Translations under genes and position numbers: made by a program
Notes under the pieces: generated by a model
The model's input: the letters and a program-made list of their open reading frames with translations, nothing else
Told to the model about the DNA's origin: nothing
Databases searched by the model: none
NCBI RefSeq assembly: GCF_042242105.1
Contig: NC_092027.1
Location: 9,265,221 to 9,329,220 of the forward strand
Reading direction: 5' to 3'
From: Pempheris klunzingeri
Lineage: Eukaryota; Chordata; Actinopteri; Acropomatiformes; Pempheridae
DNA length: 64,000 nt
Part shown: piece after piece, positions 10,124 through 23,689 of the stretch
How positions within the stretch are numbered: position 1 is the first letter of the stretch
How the letters are laid out: the number at the start of each line of letters is the position of its first letter

Positions 10124-13100
10124 AGTATTAATGTTTACAATGAGACAATAACTGCTTGTGTGTGGATTTCCTGTTTGGGTGTTAAAGGGACATTATCAAT
10201 GATGAGAGTGTAAAGGATGTGGGAATCACGCAACAATCAATATTCCAAAAATGTTTAAATTATGCCCATATTTTAAAAAATGCATTACGTTTCCTCTAGA
10301 GCACATGGTCCATACACTGGTGTTTCATAAATGACAAAAAGAAGTACTGCAAATGTTATCAGTGAGCTACACGTGTGTACCTGAACTGAACCATCCATTT
10401 AGCCACAGTTAGCTGAAGCTTTTCTTCATTCCATGAATGAATACCTACGTAAATACACATAAAAGCTGTTTTGAACATTTTAAATCGGTAAAGTACTCAA
10501 CGAGATATCTGAACCTGTTCTGCTCCCGTTTACTCTCCAGATCATGTTAAGAAATAAAAAAATAAATCCCAGCTCCCACTTCGCAGCAGATGAGACACAG
10601 AAACAAGAGATGATTGTTTTGTATTCGTTTGTAGAGAGAACCAATAGAATAAAAACAGATCCTTACAAACTTCGGATGGTGTGGATTTTTTTTTAAATCA
10701 CTTATCTATAAACAAATACAGAATGTGTATTTGACCTTATCATTACCTTGATGGTGTCATCCAGTTCAGTCTTTTACCGTTACTGTCAGCGCGCAGAAGC
10801 TCAGCTGCTGGTAGTTCGCTGCCTTGCTCAATGGCACTCTGATAGACTGATAGTCAAGTCAAGCTGCTCGCTGACATTCCTCCCCAGCGGGTCTGAGACT
10901 AGAGCCTGAGCTATTCTTATTCACTCACACATTAGGTTTACATCTTTAACCTGTAATTTGAGTGAAAAATGATTGTAATAAGACAATATAGATATCAGTG
11001 ATACATCATTTTCCCAAATTTTCAAACCAGCATACAGTAAACACATATACGACATGCTGTATTTTTTGGTGATATTTATGATTCAAGCAGTCAGCCCTGT
11101 TAAAGATGATCTCCCTTCACTTTACACAGAAGTACCAGATTGATTAACATCACCTTACATAGAATCTATATATTTAATGATTAATCCATGAGCCAAATTT
11201 GTGAATTTACAGGTCGACTTAAGAATATAAAGTTTCAGAAACTATTCAGCTCGAGTGGATCCATTTGGATTAAACAACTGTGTAATGTGTCATTAATTGG
11301 AATTTGAGTTGGCCCCATTGAGTTTGATCGTTTATGAATTCAGATTGGTTGTGCATTTGAACAATGAAAGTAATACAACTGTAAACCCTAAATAGAAACG
11401 TCTGGAGGTGGAACCACTCCAGTAGTGAACAGAGAATAACGTCCTCATATGAACACTGAACACAATCACTGATCAATGTTTACACGCACTGTACGCTTGC
11501 AGAGGAACATCCGTGCCTCATCTGGAGGATGTGTTTGCGTCTGCGACAGCGTGGCACAGCTGCTCCTAAGGAGGTGCAGGCCAGTGGATCCAGCTGCTGC
11601 TGTGCTGCACACAGCGTCTGGCAACATCTGGAGGGACGAGCTCCTGGTTCAGCTCACGGACCCTTTGGGGCTAAAGGTCTCATCGAGGAAAAGGGCTCCT
11701 GAGCTTTTGTTTGACCCATAATACAACAGATATAATCAGTCCAGCGTACATGGTTGTCATCAAAACACGTCATGCAGTTTGGCTTTGTAACGTTTTTCTC
11801 TTCAGTTTTCACATCCGTTGATATGTAAAGTTGTCCGTCGGTGCCAGAAATTGACGGACATTTCTAATATTTTCCGTAACGTGTCTGCATCATTTTCAAA
11901 TTGACCAAATACAGTTTAACCATTTGTGTCACAACCTTTCACATGTCAGGAGTGTGTGCACCGACTATACTGTCTGCATAACTCCAAACACAAAGACATC
12001 ATCCATTTGCAATATTAGGGCTTACAATGATAGGTCTGTCAATAGAAACTAGAAACAGTGCCAAAAAAACGTCATGATTATATAACTGATTTAGAAAAAA
12101 ATGCCTTTGCTGTTACTGTGGCCGCCTCACGGAATAATCTGTAATGTCACCTAAAAATCAAAACACATCCTACAACTTAAAGACCACTTCCAATAATTAT
12201 TTTCTACCAAACTGTGATTGCTGTCACTGAGGCTGAACCTTTTCTCTTTTCTGACTCTGTGTTCTTTTACTTTGTGTGTGCTGTTCTACTAAACTGTTAA
12301 CACTCAATTCACATGCTAAATGAGCATGTGTGCTAAAATCTATTATAAATACATCATGAACGATGCTGCATCAAACAGAATGTGGAAACTGGCAAAAACA
12401 CAGAATTAAAAAGACCTGGCAGCCCTCCCACTGTGAACAACAGCACTGAGATCAGCTGTACACATTATACAGTATAGTCACAGGAGCCTAATGACAGACT
12501 GACTATTTGTAGTTATATAAAGATAAAAACATATGAACATTTATCAGGGCATAGGCAGTAAATTTAAAATTAGATTCCTTGAGATTTAAACAAAAACTAA
12601 AACTTTTAAGGTACCCAAACCTTTTTTGTCTGGCAGTGTATTAAAAAGGGTGCAAAATCCCACGGTTATTACAACCATAAGTACCGCTGCAGATCTTGTA
12701 AACATGAGGATCGGTATTGTTTTATGAAGGTAAAACATAAATCCTGGGTGAATGTGAGAGGGGCCATGTGACAGGTAGGCCCTCTGCTGCAGTCAGCGCT
12801 GCAGACCGGCCTCCAGACAGCAGCAAAGTTACGGGAACCGTCTGATTATAATGGAATCAATAACAAAACAAAAGCTCATGTCTGGGAGGAAAATCGTGGG
12901 AAGTGCCGCTGAGGACCTGATTAGCATTCTGTATTGCGAGTCCCCGTGGGCCGTCTCCTGGAGCCCCCCAACCCAGAAGTGAAGAATGGCTGCGCGGGAG
13001 GGGAGGGGGCAGAGATGGAGGAGAGGTTGCGGAGGGCCAGACGGGGGATGCGGAAAGTCAGGGAAGACAGCTTCACAAAGACGGGCATGGTGCTGAGGGG

Positions 13101-14290
13101 AGAGAAGGGGGAGGGTGGCAGGGGAGGAGCAGGATGGCTTGAGGCTGCCACCGTGAAATCAGGCAGTGTGGGGGAACTGGGTTCAAGTTCAACGGCAAAT
13201 CCTCGTCTGCATGATAAGGTGATGAAGACAAAATGAATCTATGTGCTGTCCAACTCCTCCCCGCCTACCTGTTACTGTTGGGAAACTCACAGAAAACTAA
13301 CCTGACATGAAACTATCTGGAAACTGAGGGAAAAAAAAAACTTTTCTGCAGATTCTTCAGTGAAAATTAAATGAAGTTTGGAGGTCATCGTAAACAGTCA
13401 AATGTGATTTATATTTAATCTCAGGTCAAATTTAATTTTTAAAATTTTTTCAAAGCAACGGACAGTGTAGTGAGAGAGAGAGATTTATACTATTAAATAT
13501 ATCAAACAATAGTGAAAATGGCTTGTCTTGGGTTGCTAAAGCTTAATTTATCATCTTCAATTTGCTTGCTTTGTCGAACCAACAGTCGGAAACCCAAAAG
13601 ATATTCAACTTATTATCAGATGGGAATAGAAAAGCAGCTCACAAAGTGAGATGGGGAATGTTTGATTATTTTTGCCTGAGAAAAATGACCTAAATATAAC
13701 AGTTTTCTGCCAATCACCTGCCAATCAATCGACTGAACCTTTCAACGCTAAACAAAAGTCCATTAAATACTGAAGTATGTAATACTTCTTACTTCTTAAT
13801 AACTTTTTAGATTGTTTAATTGAGGCAAATAAAGTACCTCTCACATACTGTACATACTACTGTCCCTGGTATTTATTTATATAATGTAGAGCTCGTGCTG
13901 TCAATATTAAGGAGACATTATGAAAAACAAAAATCTTAAAAACACTGAATAAATCATGGTCCTCGACCTGTTAAAGGTCAGAAATTAAGTGTGACATGAA
14001 GAGATCTGACCTTGGGGCAGACGGACAATAGTCACGTCCTCCCTAATTCACCACTTTTCTACTCACAATTGACTGTGTGACTGTGTGTGTGTGTGTGTGT
14101 GGAGGAGGTTTCTCTGTGTGACCCTCCTCGACGAGGGTTGCTTGACCTTTGATCCCGCTGATTGTTGTACTGTGTCCTCGCAGACCTTTGGGATTTCTCA
14201 TAAAGACACCTGCGACATCCTGCTGGTTAGTTTTTCCTGAGTCACACCCTCCTCGTCTAATACCAGTAATTCTTGTTAAATGGACAGTCA

Positions 14291-15184
14291 CTGGTGGAAG
14301 AACTACTCAGATCGCTTACTCGAATTTAAGCACCAATGTTAAAATGTAGAAATACTTCATTACAAATAAAAGTCGTGCGTTTGAGAATCCCATTTAAATG
14401 AAATATACTTAAAGAATCGAAGGGAAAAGCACTCTTTCTAAAGAAAAATACTCCCTGTGACGAATATATTTGAATATATATGACATTATTTGATCGTTAA
14501 TCCCGGTGCATCAATATTCAAGTACCATTTTACAGTTGGTCAATGTGGAGCTACTTTCTCCTCTCTATTTACTGTTTAATGTAGTTCAGTGTTTCTAAAT
14601 CGAGGGATCGGGCCCCTCGAAAAGGCCACAACATAAACCTGAGGGGTCGTGAAATTATTAATGGGGCAGCAAAGAGGAAAGAACTAAAAACTTTGTCATC
14701 ACAAATCTACTTCCTTCTTTTTTTTAGACTTTTCTCTAATCTTTGCCTTATTGTTATTGTTATTATTGAAATGTTTGATATTTTTCCTTGTTGAGAGTTA
14801 TTTTAGTGAAATCATCCGACAAGTTTAGAGGGAAAATCACTCTTTGGTGGACAATACTTCCAGTGCGGTCTCAGGTGGCAGTCTGTCCAGAGCAGAGTCT
14901 GCACCATCTTCTTCCTTTGTTTATCTACTACTTGTGTTCAACATTGTTTTTCACTATTATTTACACCTAGTGGTTTGTTGATGTTCTGTTGCTGCAATGT
15001 GAATTTTGCCCTGGGAATAAATAGTATCTATGTATTCATCTCCATCTCTTTCTCTTTCATGTGACAAGGAGCTCCAACTAAACACTAAGTACAAAATTTC
15101 TCTCTGAATTGTGGCGAGAGTATAAAGTACCAAAAAATGGGAATACTCAAGTAAAGTAAAAGTACTTCTAAGTTGTACTTAGAG
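14291..15184 (-). mobile_element. Non-autonomous DNA transposon copy (percomorph GTGGTGGAA repeat), nested
   Basis: It starts CACTGGTGGAAGAACTACTC and ends with AATACTCAAGTAAAGTAAAA-type sequence. This is the reverse orientation of a repeat with terminal AGTGGTGGAAAGTAACT that recurs in this window. The centre is replaced by unrelated sequence, including a second relic near 14,590-14,690 (GGGTCGTGAAATTATTAATG). Family membership is recognised from memory of fish genomes. Confidence 0.6.
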
Positions 15185-16744
15185 CTGACACCACATGACA
15201 CCAGAGAAACACTGTAAATGAGATGAGAAAAAGATGTTGAGACTTTGTAATCAACTTGTTTGGTGTTTATTTTGGTGACAGCTACGACGTAGAATAAATC
15301 ATTTTTAATTTTTTTTTTATTGGGAATGTCAGTTGTCAGAAACAGGCTCTTCGGTTCACTCCCAAACTGCAGAGGTGGGTGTGTGGGGAGGGAGGGGGGT
15401 CAAGGCCGGTTAAAGAGATTGTTGACCTGCTGGTTTGCTGAGTTTAACCTCTTGGCCTCCTTTCTGATGACAGTTCAGAGGTCATGACTCAGTCAGGAGG
15501 GGTCGAGGGGAAATCTTCCACACACGTGTGCACGGACAGACGTACATCCGAACTGAACTGCTAATTTCTAAATATGCTGCAGGCATAGACTGCTGCAAAA
15601 ACAATACAGACTGACCGCACAGTTTTAGACAAAAAATCTCTTGACTTCTGCTTTTTGTCACATCACCACATATTGTTAAGCTCATAAATGCGCGACAAAG
15701 ATCATGCATGGGAATGCTCAGCTGAACCTCTTTACACAAATGTACATTGTCTGAAATTTCTCCCTCTGTATAAAAGTCATCCACTCGCTGGTTTCCCACA
15801 AAAACAGTCTAGTGGGTGCTATTGAACATTTTGTGAATTACCCCTCAACTCTCCCAGACCGTTGACAGTGGGGCGGCGAGCTCGATGGGGAAACAATATC
15901 TTATAGATTACGATATAAAACCAATCCATCCAGACGAAGACACAGGCACAAAACATGGCTAGAAATCAGCCATGAGTATGTCATGGCACGCTGGAGGGTC
16001 TGACTTCTTAATTAGACGTATAAAAAGGCTGGGTCAGACGGAGCAGACAGCCAAAGAAAGGCAGGCGAGATGAGGCCCTTCAAACTGTCTGCGTCACACT
16101 GTGGGTGTGTGTGTGTGTCTGGATAGAGCTGTGAGAAAGTGTGTACCGTGTCGTTTGCATGTCTGAGTCTGACTGCGTGTAGGAATGCGTCTGTCTGGCA
16201 CATGTGTGTGTTTGTGTAATCGTGTGAACGTGTTTGAGGTGTTCTGTGATGCTCTGATCACCTTCATCTGTGAAAGCGATGAAGGCTTTGGACCGTCCAA
16301 GAAGATTCCTGCATGGGTCAGGTGTTACTTCAGTCACTCTCTTCATTTTTTTTCTTCTTTAAGTTGAAATTAAAAAAAGCTGTCTATACTCTAAATCCAC
16401 ATGGCAAGCATAAGAAACAAAATTATGCTTAAAAATGATACATTTACAGGTATGAATTACTACATTGAAACAGCAATTCAGATGCAGCAATGATAAAAAA
16501 TGTATCCGAATAGCTGCCGAGTTCTGTACTGAACAATAGATAGGAGGTTGAGACTCCAACATGGTGATCAACAGACTGGGAAAGCAGAAAATATGAAATT
16601 ATGTAGATTTTGTCAGACTTTCCTCTGCTTATGTGAATTACTAGATAATTTTACAACTGAAAACAATTCGGTTAACCTGATTGCAACCAGCACTTACAGT
16701 AAATTGTGTGAAACCGATGAGGACGGGTCGAAAGCACACATTGC

Positions 16745-16790
16745 TTTGTCTTAAGGGGTCATAAACCAAAAAGTTTGGGAACCATGAGCA
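16745..16790 (-). mobile_element. Fragment of a CAGTGGTTCCCAACC-type hAT-like repeat
   Basis: GGGGTCATAAACC followed by GTTTGGGAACCATG matches the end of a common fish repeat whose other end begins with a TTCCCAACC motif (see 19,880). Confidence 0.4.
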
Positions 16791-17370
16791 TTCATTATTC
16801 AAGTGGAAAATTTCTCCACTGCTTCACTCAACTGCTGAATAAGACTACATCATGTTCAACTAACACAGGTAACACCTATATTTCCTACCTCAGCCACACT
16901 GTAGGTCTCTTGTTACTGGGAACACATGATATTATTAACCTACAATAATCCCAGAGATTAATTACTGTAATTCTGTTTGGCATTTAAACTGGTGTTGAAA
17001 ACCTGCAGAGCTGTATGTCGGACTGTTTGGACACATGTAACGTTTCACAGTATCATAAATTATGGAGGAGTTTTTCGCACACATCACATTAAGACGGTGA
17101 ATAAGTTGAAGGTCGGACACTAACTGAACCTGCTGCCATCCATCAGCAACAACAGCAGTTCAGCCGAGACACAGAAATGTCTCTGATGTCTCTCCGTCTT
17201 TCCCTGCAAGCTGGCATGGCATGCTTTGTCTAAAATGGGTTTCTCACTCTTCAGTTTCATTTGTTGCCATATTTTTTCTCTCATTTCAACACAGCACCCT
17301 CTGCAGGTTATCAAATATCATGAGTGCTTCACAGTATGAAATATCTGCAGTCTAACAAGGGCTTACATCT

Positions 17371-17780
17371 ATTGCTGTGTGGTGAAAGCAAGTAAGTACA
17401 TTTACTCAAGTACTGTATACAGATGGTGGGAGTCCAGTTCCACTTTCAGATGGAAATGCACTTTTTTTTACTTCACTGCACTTATCTGACATCTTTAATT
17501 TTTGTACACCAAAACATATGAGGAGGTTATAAAATACGATGGTTTGTTATAAATAAAACAATCCAACAATAAGCACAGTTTTAAAAAAATCCTGCTTCCA
17601 GCTTCAAGTTTGAGGAGTGCTTTTAATTTTAATATTTTAATATTTTCCTGGTTATACTGACATACTTTTACTTACTGTGCGTAGCATTTCAAATGCAGGG
17701 CTTCTACTTGCAAAAGAGTATTTTTACAGTGGTATTATTTTTACGTAAGTAAAAGGGTCTGAATACTTTCACCACAGCAT
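17371..17780 (+). mobile_element. Internally deleted copy of the percomorph repeat
   Basis: It begins TGTGTGGTGAAAGCAAGTAA, GTACATTTACTCAAGTACTG, and ends AAGTAAAAGGGTCTGAATAC then TTTCACCACAG. Both termini of the repeat are present, but only about 410 bp remain. Confidence 0.65.
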
Positions 17781-19879
17781 GCATGTGTGTGTTCACACTG
17801 GTCTAGCCTCCAACATGTTAAAACAATGTTAAGCGTATAAGCGAAGTTGAAGAATGTGTCTCAATAAGTCATTAATGGTCAGAACAAGTCAAAGCCACTT
17901 ATAATAATCTTCTTACTCACTCATTGTGTTTCCTGAACAGACATGGCCCAGTCAATCTGAGCTGGAGTTCGTGGGTGAGAACCAACCAGGAGCCCTCCAT
18001 TGCAGCTGCAGCTATTTGTTGTCTGTGAGACATAGAGGAGAGGTCAGAGGTCAAATAAGTTCACAGGAACTCGGGGCTTTCACATGTTAATGCTCCAGAG
18101 CAGCACAAGAAAAACACACAGAGGTGATTATAACGTTGTCAGGACGTTGATGGACATTTCTACTTAACTGGTGGACGTGAAGGACTTGGAGATGTCCTTC
18201 AAAATGACACAAAAATATGGATGAGAGCAAGCGTGAAGGAGACAGTGGAGGAAATTATGATGAACTAACAAAATGTCACCAGAAGCCACCGGAGCACACT
18301 TTGAGTCATATTTGTCAAAAAGTTTCTCTAGAATAAATGTTATCTTTTCTGATACCTGAGGCACGTGGAAGCTGTAAATAAATGAAGTGCATTTGCTCGT
18401 GTACTGTGCTTAAATACTGTTTTAAGGCACTCCAGCTGCCAGTTTTAAGGCAATCTGACAGCTGGAGCTACTGGTTATTTTACTAATTAAGGTTTGCATG
18501 TAAAGTTATAACATCTTATACATTATCACTGTTATGGATTAAATTACCCAACAATGTGTAAAATGGTTAAATTTAGCACAACCTCAGTGTTTCTTTCAAC
18601 AGTAAAATGCTGCTTACAGAATAATGTATCTTCATTAATAAACCTTCAGTATGATCATGGCCATTTATTGTATGTAATTTATTGTATTAGTGCTTTTACT
18701 TTTCATATTTTTAATACATTTTGCAGATAACATATTTCATCATCTTTTACTAAAGTAGGAGGAACTCGTTTTGTAACTATCATCATATTATGATATTGTA
18801 ACTGCAGAGTCCTGTTCTCACCATTACTGTTGTCTCATATTTCTTTTACAGTAGTTATTAAGGGAACATCATTGCCTTAACAGAAATTTCTTTCCCATTT
18901 CCATTTTAAAACGTTGAAAAGAGAAATGAGCAGTTTCCTCATGTTAGATTATTAATACAAGTGTTTGATTCCATGTCTAAAGACTGTTATGCAGTGAGAA
19001 TATAATTAATCATTCCTGGTCCTGGTTTTGTAAGAGTTAAAAATGCAGTGCCTGAGGTTAAAGTCTGGATAGGACCCCATCTCCCTCTCCCATCTTTTCC
19101 TGTCAGGTCTCTCCTGTCCACTACATAAAAAACGGCAAAACCAAAATACTACAGACATTTTTCCTCCATCACCATGACTCTTCATTTAACACTGACGTGA
19201 GGTTTGGATGTGGTATTGTGTGCACAGTAAAGGTGCACACACACAATCACACAGTAACACACACACACACCTTGGATGGATAATCAATGGTCAGTGTGGA
19301 GGAACAGCTGTGAGAACGCGACAGTCTCACGGAAACATGAATGACACAAGCACTCGACAATAATCCTTGTGCCCACATGGTCCCATCGCACTGACTGAAA
19401 CAGAGGCTGAATATTGACTCGAGGTGATTCCCACGCAGGCATTTTGTTGGTGCAGCGTCAGTTCAGAGTGCCCCCAGCTGGAGCTCAGCAGCTCTGCAGG
19501 ACTGAGGGTCTGACAGCAGCATCGTAACGATGAACTCTTCGTCAAATCACCTACCGAGACCGAAGAACTGTGTGATTTCCAACCGGAAGCTGATTTTTTT
19601 CCCATTAATTTAGTCATTTTTTTTGGATGGAATTAGTTCTGATTAAGATTCTTGGCTTCATAGATTAAAAGAAATGCTGCAGTTCAGACATGAAAATTTG
19701 AGATGTTAAAACGCTTTTTTGCTTTATTTTTGGACAGAAATCTTCCAATCTGGTTTTAATAGCACAATAGTATCAAAGCAAGACTTGTTGAAAATGTATT
19801 TAATCTTATTTTTAACACCAACTAAGACAGTAATAAGAAACTGTGCTTTATCTGTGCCCATTTTCATCATATATTAAAA

Positions 19880-20148
19880 CAGTGATTCCCAACCATCCAT
19901 CAGGATAAATGGAATCATTAAAGACAGAAAGAGGGAGGAAAACAACATTTCTGCTACACAAAATGATGACTGTTTTTCAGATTGTTTCTTTTTTGTGGAA
20001 CCACATATTTTCATCTCTTCATGCCTGTAAAATCTATTAAATGAAACCTAGAAATCAAATATTGTTCTTTATCGCAATGCTTACAGCTCATAAATGCATC
20101 CAAACTGTCATGAGTGGTCACTAACACAAAAAGATCAGGAACTACAGT
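19880..20148 (+). mobile_element. Degenerate CAGTGATTCCCAACC repeat
   Basis: The left end is CAGTGATTCCCAACC and the right end is GATCAGGAACTACAG, an imperfect inverted match. It resembles a short non-autonomous hAT-like element common in teleosts. Confidence 0.45.
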
Positions 20149-23027
20149 ATTAGAGCTAATCAAAATTGTGTGATGTGACACAAAATGTTAAAAACTACCA
20201 TGAAACTGCTAATGCGTTTGTTAATTTTCACTCTCGAGGTGGTTCAGTCATTTATTTGGTTTGATCAAATGTTCCCGAATGTTTCCGAGGTAAGAAAACT
20301 CCTCAGTGAGTGTTACTCCCACAAATTGTTTCCCATGCAGACTGCGTTCCTCCATATTGCCTCTCCATGGGTTCAAATTATATCCTATTTGTCTCTCTGT
20401 TTTCACACGGCTGCCTGTCAATCAGTCCTCCCACCCCCAGTGCAAATTGGTGCAGTGTGAAAACAGCCACTCCCTGTGCCCTGTGGGTCTAATTGGCTCG
20501 GATTAAAGAAGCCATTATATCAGTGGAGCTGATCTGAAAGCTGAGCTGCTGACTGCAGGCAGCCCACACTTTTTATCACGCTGAGAAACTGATACAGCTG
20601 CTGCAGCTTCCACATACACTCACTTTTTACACGCAGCACTCCTGATGGCAGAAACAGTGTGTGAATGAAACTGATACTATGATCTGCGTTTGTAGTCACG
20701 ATGTACTTCATCACAATAACATGATATATTTGGTATTGTGAGACGGCAGAACGGCCCAATATGTGAGGAGAATGAAATGTTACCTGCTCACAGTGAATCT
20801 GTCTGATTAATTATTTCAGCTGAACATGTCGACTGTGAGCTGTAACTCGTTATTGTACAAAGCAAGAACAGTGAAAAACAAAGAGGAGGAGAAGCTGCTG
20901 ATAGTTTCAGATGCCTGAAACACAATAAAAAGTTAAAAAAATGATAAATTGGTTTGTTATTGATAATTTTTACAAAATAAAACATCTAAGTCCCGACCAA
21001 TCAATCAGCCAGTATTATCTTAGATTAATCACACTGCCGATCAATTGGAGATTTTTGTGTCCAATTTAAATGTAAAGGATACGTATTATAAGAAGTGTGT
21101 GTTTATGGAGAAAAAAAAAAAGTTTGTCTGATATATCGTTATTTGATTTTTGTTAAATATCAGTTTTGTCTAGGTCAAGTTGTTACAGGATCAGACTGAT
21201 CCTGGTGAATGTGGTAGCGTCAGAAAAAAACCTTAATAAAAAGACGAAGAAGTAAAAGTAGCATCAACATACTGACACAATAAAGAATTACTGATGAGGT
21301 TAACAATAACAAAATATGAGAAATAGATGTATTACTCAACATGTGGCATGTTGTTTAGTGTTTATCGATTCTACGTGATTTGTCTTTTTTTTGTTTTTTT
21401 CAGTGAACAAACACTGTAGCGTCCTCTTCCATACACACTCATCATTGGCAGTTGCAGAGTTGATGGTTTAAAAAGGAAATATTGGGTGCAAATGTCCTTA
21501 TTTGGACATTTTTGAAGCAAAGCAGCACAGTGAAGTAAAATCAAATAATAAATAAATAAATGGCTACAAGCTCCTAATAAAAGCCTGTGAGGATCCCTCT
21601 GTAACTCCCGCTTTTTCACAGGGTTTGTACTTTTATCACATTTATCACTTTAATAAAAGAATAAAAGCTGATTCTGAAGTCTGGTTAAAGCTAAAATATT
21701 GATAATAGACCTTCATTTTAAATAGTTTACATCATTAATGCTTGTAAATGTGAGAAACCTGTAAGATTTTTAAAAACAAGCGAAGAAGAAGAGTTGTATC
21801 TCATGATGGTTACACGAAATGCGCAGATGCTAAAGGCTTGAATTTTCCACTGATGAGAGACGACTTACTCTGCTCTCGTATTCATAAAGCCTGGCTACAC
21901 ACACACACACTCCCACACACACACTTTTCCTAAGTATATGCCTGCATATTGTGGTACTACGAGCAAAAGGAAGAAGGCGACGCCGCTCAGACCACAGAAA
22001 ACACAAAACACTCGGCATTTGTTCAAACTGGAGCTCAGGAAGGAGAAGCCACAAAGGTTGTTTGTGTCCCGGGGTGCAGTGATGGTGGGGTGAAGGGTTG
22101 TGGGTAAAGCTCGCAGCGGAGGTTCCCAGCCAACTTGGCACGCCTTTTCAACTTCTCCTCACCCTTCTGCCTTTTCATTGCACCGACCAACAGATCTGGT
22201 GAAGTTCTGCAGCATCGTCCAATTATTACAGATACGTTCATTCAAAAATAATTTTCGGTTTCATCTGAAAATCTGTCGTCTCACATCGATTGAAACTCCA
22301 CGACTGACAAAAATGTTGGGGTTTTTTGTGCTTTTTTTGCAGCTGATGGGATGTTGTAGAATAAAGAGAGAATTTTGCTGCCTCGTTTTAGGGGTGAAAA
22401 CATAATTTTGATGCAACTAGCAGTCTCGTTTGGAAGAAAACACTGATCTCGTGCTGGCTGTAAATGTGGAAAAAAATCTAAAATTAATATTTCCTCATCC
22501 TGGAATTGAGCAACAATACATTGAAACCAACAGTCAATAGATCAGTTACTTAATACTTAATTAATCATTAGGTCCTTATTAATCATTAAGATAATTTATC
22601 AAGTACAAAGGCCAAACGTACTGATTTTAACTTCTAAAATGACAAGGTTTTAGGATTTTCTGTTTTGTGTCATTTTTAAATAGAATATAGTTGGGTCTTG
22701 AAATGTTGTTTAAAAAAGGCATCACTTTAGTCTTTGAAATGTCATTAAATAGTCAAAAATGACCATTACAAGTTCACAAAGCCCAAACGATTCATGAAAA
22801 AAGTGGGTGACAGGTTCATTGATAATAAATATGAGCAGTAATTCCTCTTATAGATTCACCTGCATGATCATTGACATGTTGCAAACTAAAATATGATCTA
22901 ATAATTTAAAAAATAATCTTTAAAATGATCCATATTGCCAAAACCCTTTAGTTGCAGCTGTAGCAGCGCATCTAAAATAATTATAACACTTCTTTTCATT
23001 CCCTGCACCTCTCTCTTCCCCCTGCAG

Positions 23028-23483
23028 GTCACACTGGCGGTCATTTTCGGGTGTCAAGGACCTCGCACTTGGGGTTTTGGGAGGTGGGCCCTCAATTAGC
23101 GAGCCACGCGTCCTTTGGAAGAAAGAGGAACTCCATGAAGAGTCCTTAACGACTGGCCTCTGTTCACTCTGCTCTGACCCTGTGACTCCGGGGTCACAGG
23201 CCACAATACACTCCCATCTGGAGCTGTTTTATCGGCTCTATGACGAAGGGGACGGACAGCAACCCTCTGCATTCAGGCCGAGCTGCGTGACGCTATTGAA
23301 GGCCTGAGAACGGTAGTCCTGCTCCAACAGAAACACCTCTCTGAACATCCGCCCAGCTTTATGAACTCCACTCTGATCAGGGCTGATAATGTGGACCTGG
23401 ATTTTTTAATTGAGCTGGACCAGAGGGAAGAAAGGTCGCACACTTGTACTGCACCCCGGGGGAGCTGCCTGCAGCATCTATGA
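23028..23483 (+). other. Unrecognised open frames behind a splice acceptor
   Basis: A strong acceptor-like tract (CTCTCTCTTCCCCCTGCAG) ends at 23,027. One frame is open from there to a stop at 23,307 (about 92 codons). A second frame overlaps it, 23,244-23,483, and includes the segment LRDAIEGLRTVVLLQQKHLS, which looks protein-like. No donor or start links them, and I do not recognise the sequence. It could be an exon of an unknown gene, a decayed gene or a transposon piece. GC content is higher than in the flanks. Confidence 0.2.
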
Positions 23484-23689
23484 CCCTCTATTTTTGTCCA
23501 CTGAGCAGCACTAATGTGGATCTGATTCAGAGTAAATGCCTTGCTCAGTGGCACATTGCTGGGAAGGAAAAGAGCTTCAGATCTTCCCTTCACATGAAAC
23601 AGCTCTCATACATGTTTTGTCTTTCTGCGTAATATTAAAATATTAATGACGAACAAGTTTGTTTCAGACGTTTTTGGCCTGTCTAATGC

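Larger units (their letters stand above)
8442..10142 (+). ncRNA. Candidate 3'-terminal exon, possibly of the mir-9 host transcript
   Basis: A pyrimidine tract (TCTCCTCTGTCTCTTCCTTT) ends in AAG at 8441 and makes a good acceptor. No donor was recognised before AATAAA at 10118-10123, followed by a GT-rich stretch (10153-10180). That is the structure of a terminal exon of about 1.7 kb. No reading frame is convincing: the frame open from the splice site gives about 60 residues that resemble nothing I know, and the others stop quickly. A long non-coding RNA is therefore likelier than a protein gene. It lies 6.5 kb downstream of mir-9 on the same strand, so it may be the last exon of the pri-miR-9 host. 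That link is inferred. Confidence 0.4.

Noticed and set aside
12934..13236. 100-codon + strand frame in a GC-rich patch
   Set aside because: The composition is explained by GGGGAGG-type sequence. No recognisable domain or conservation evidence.
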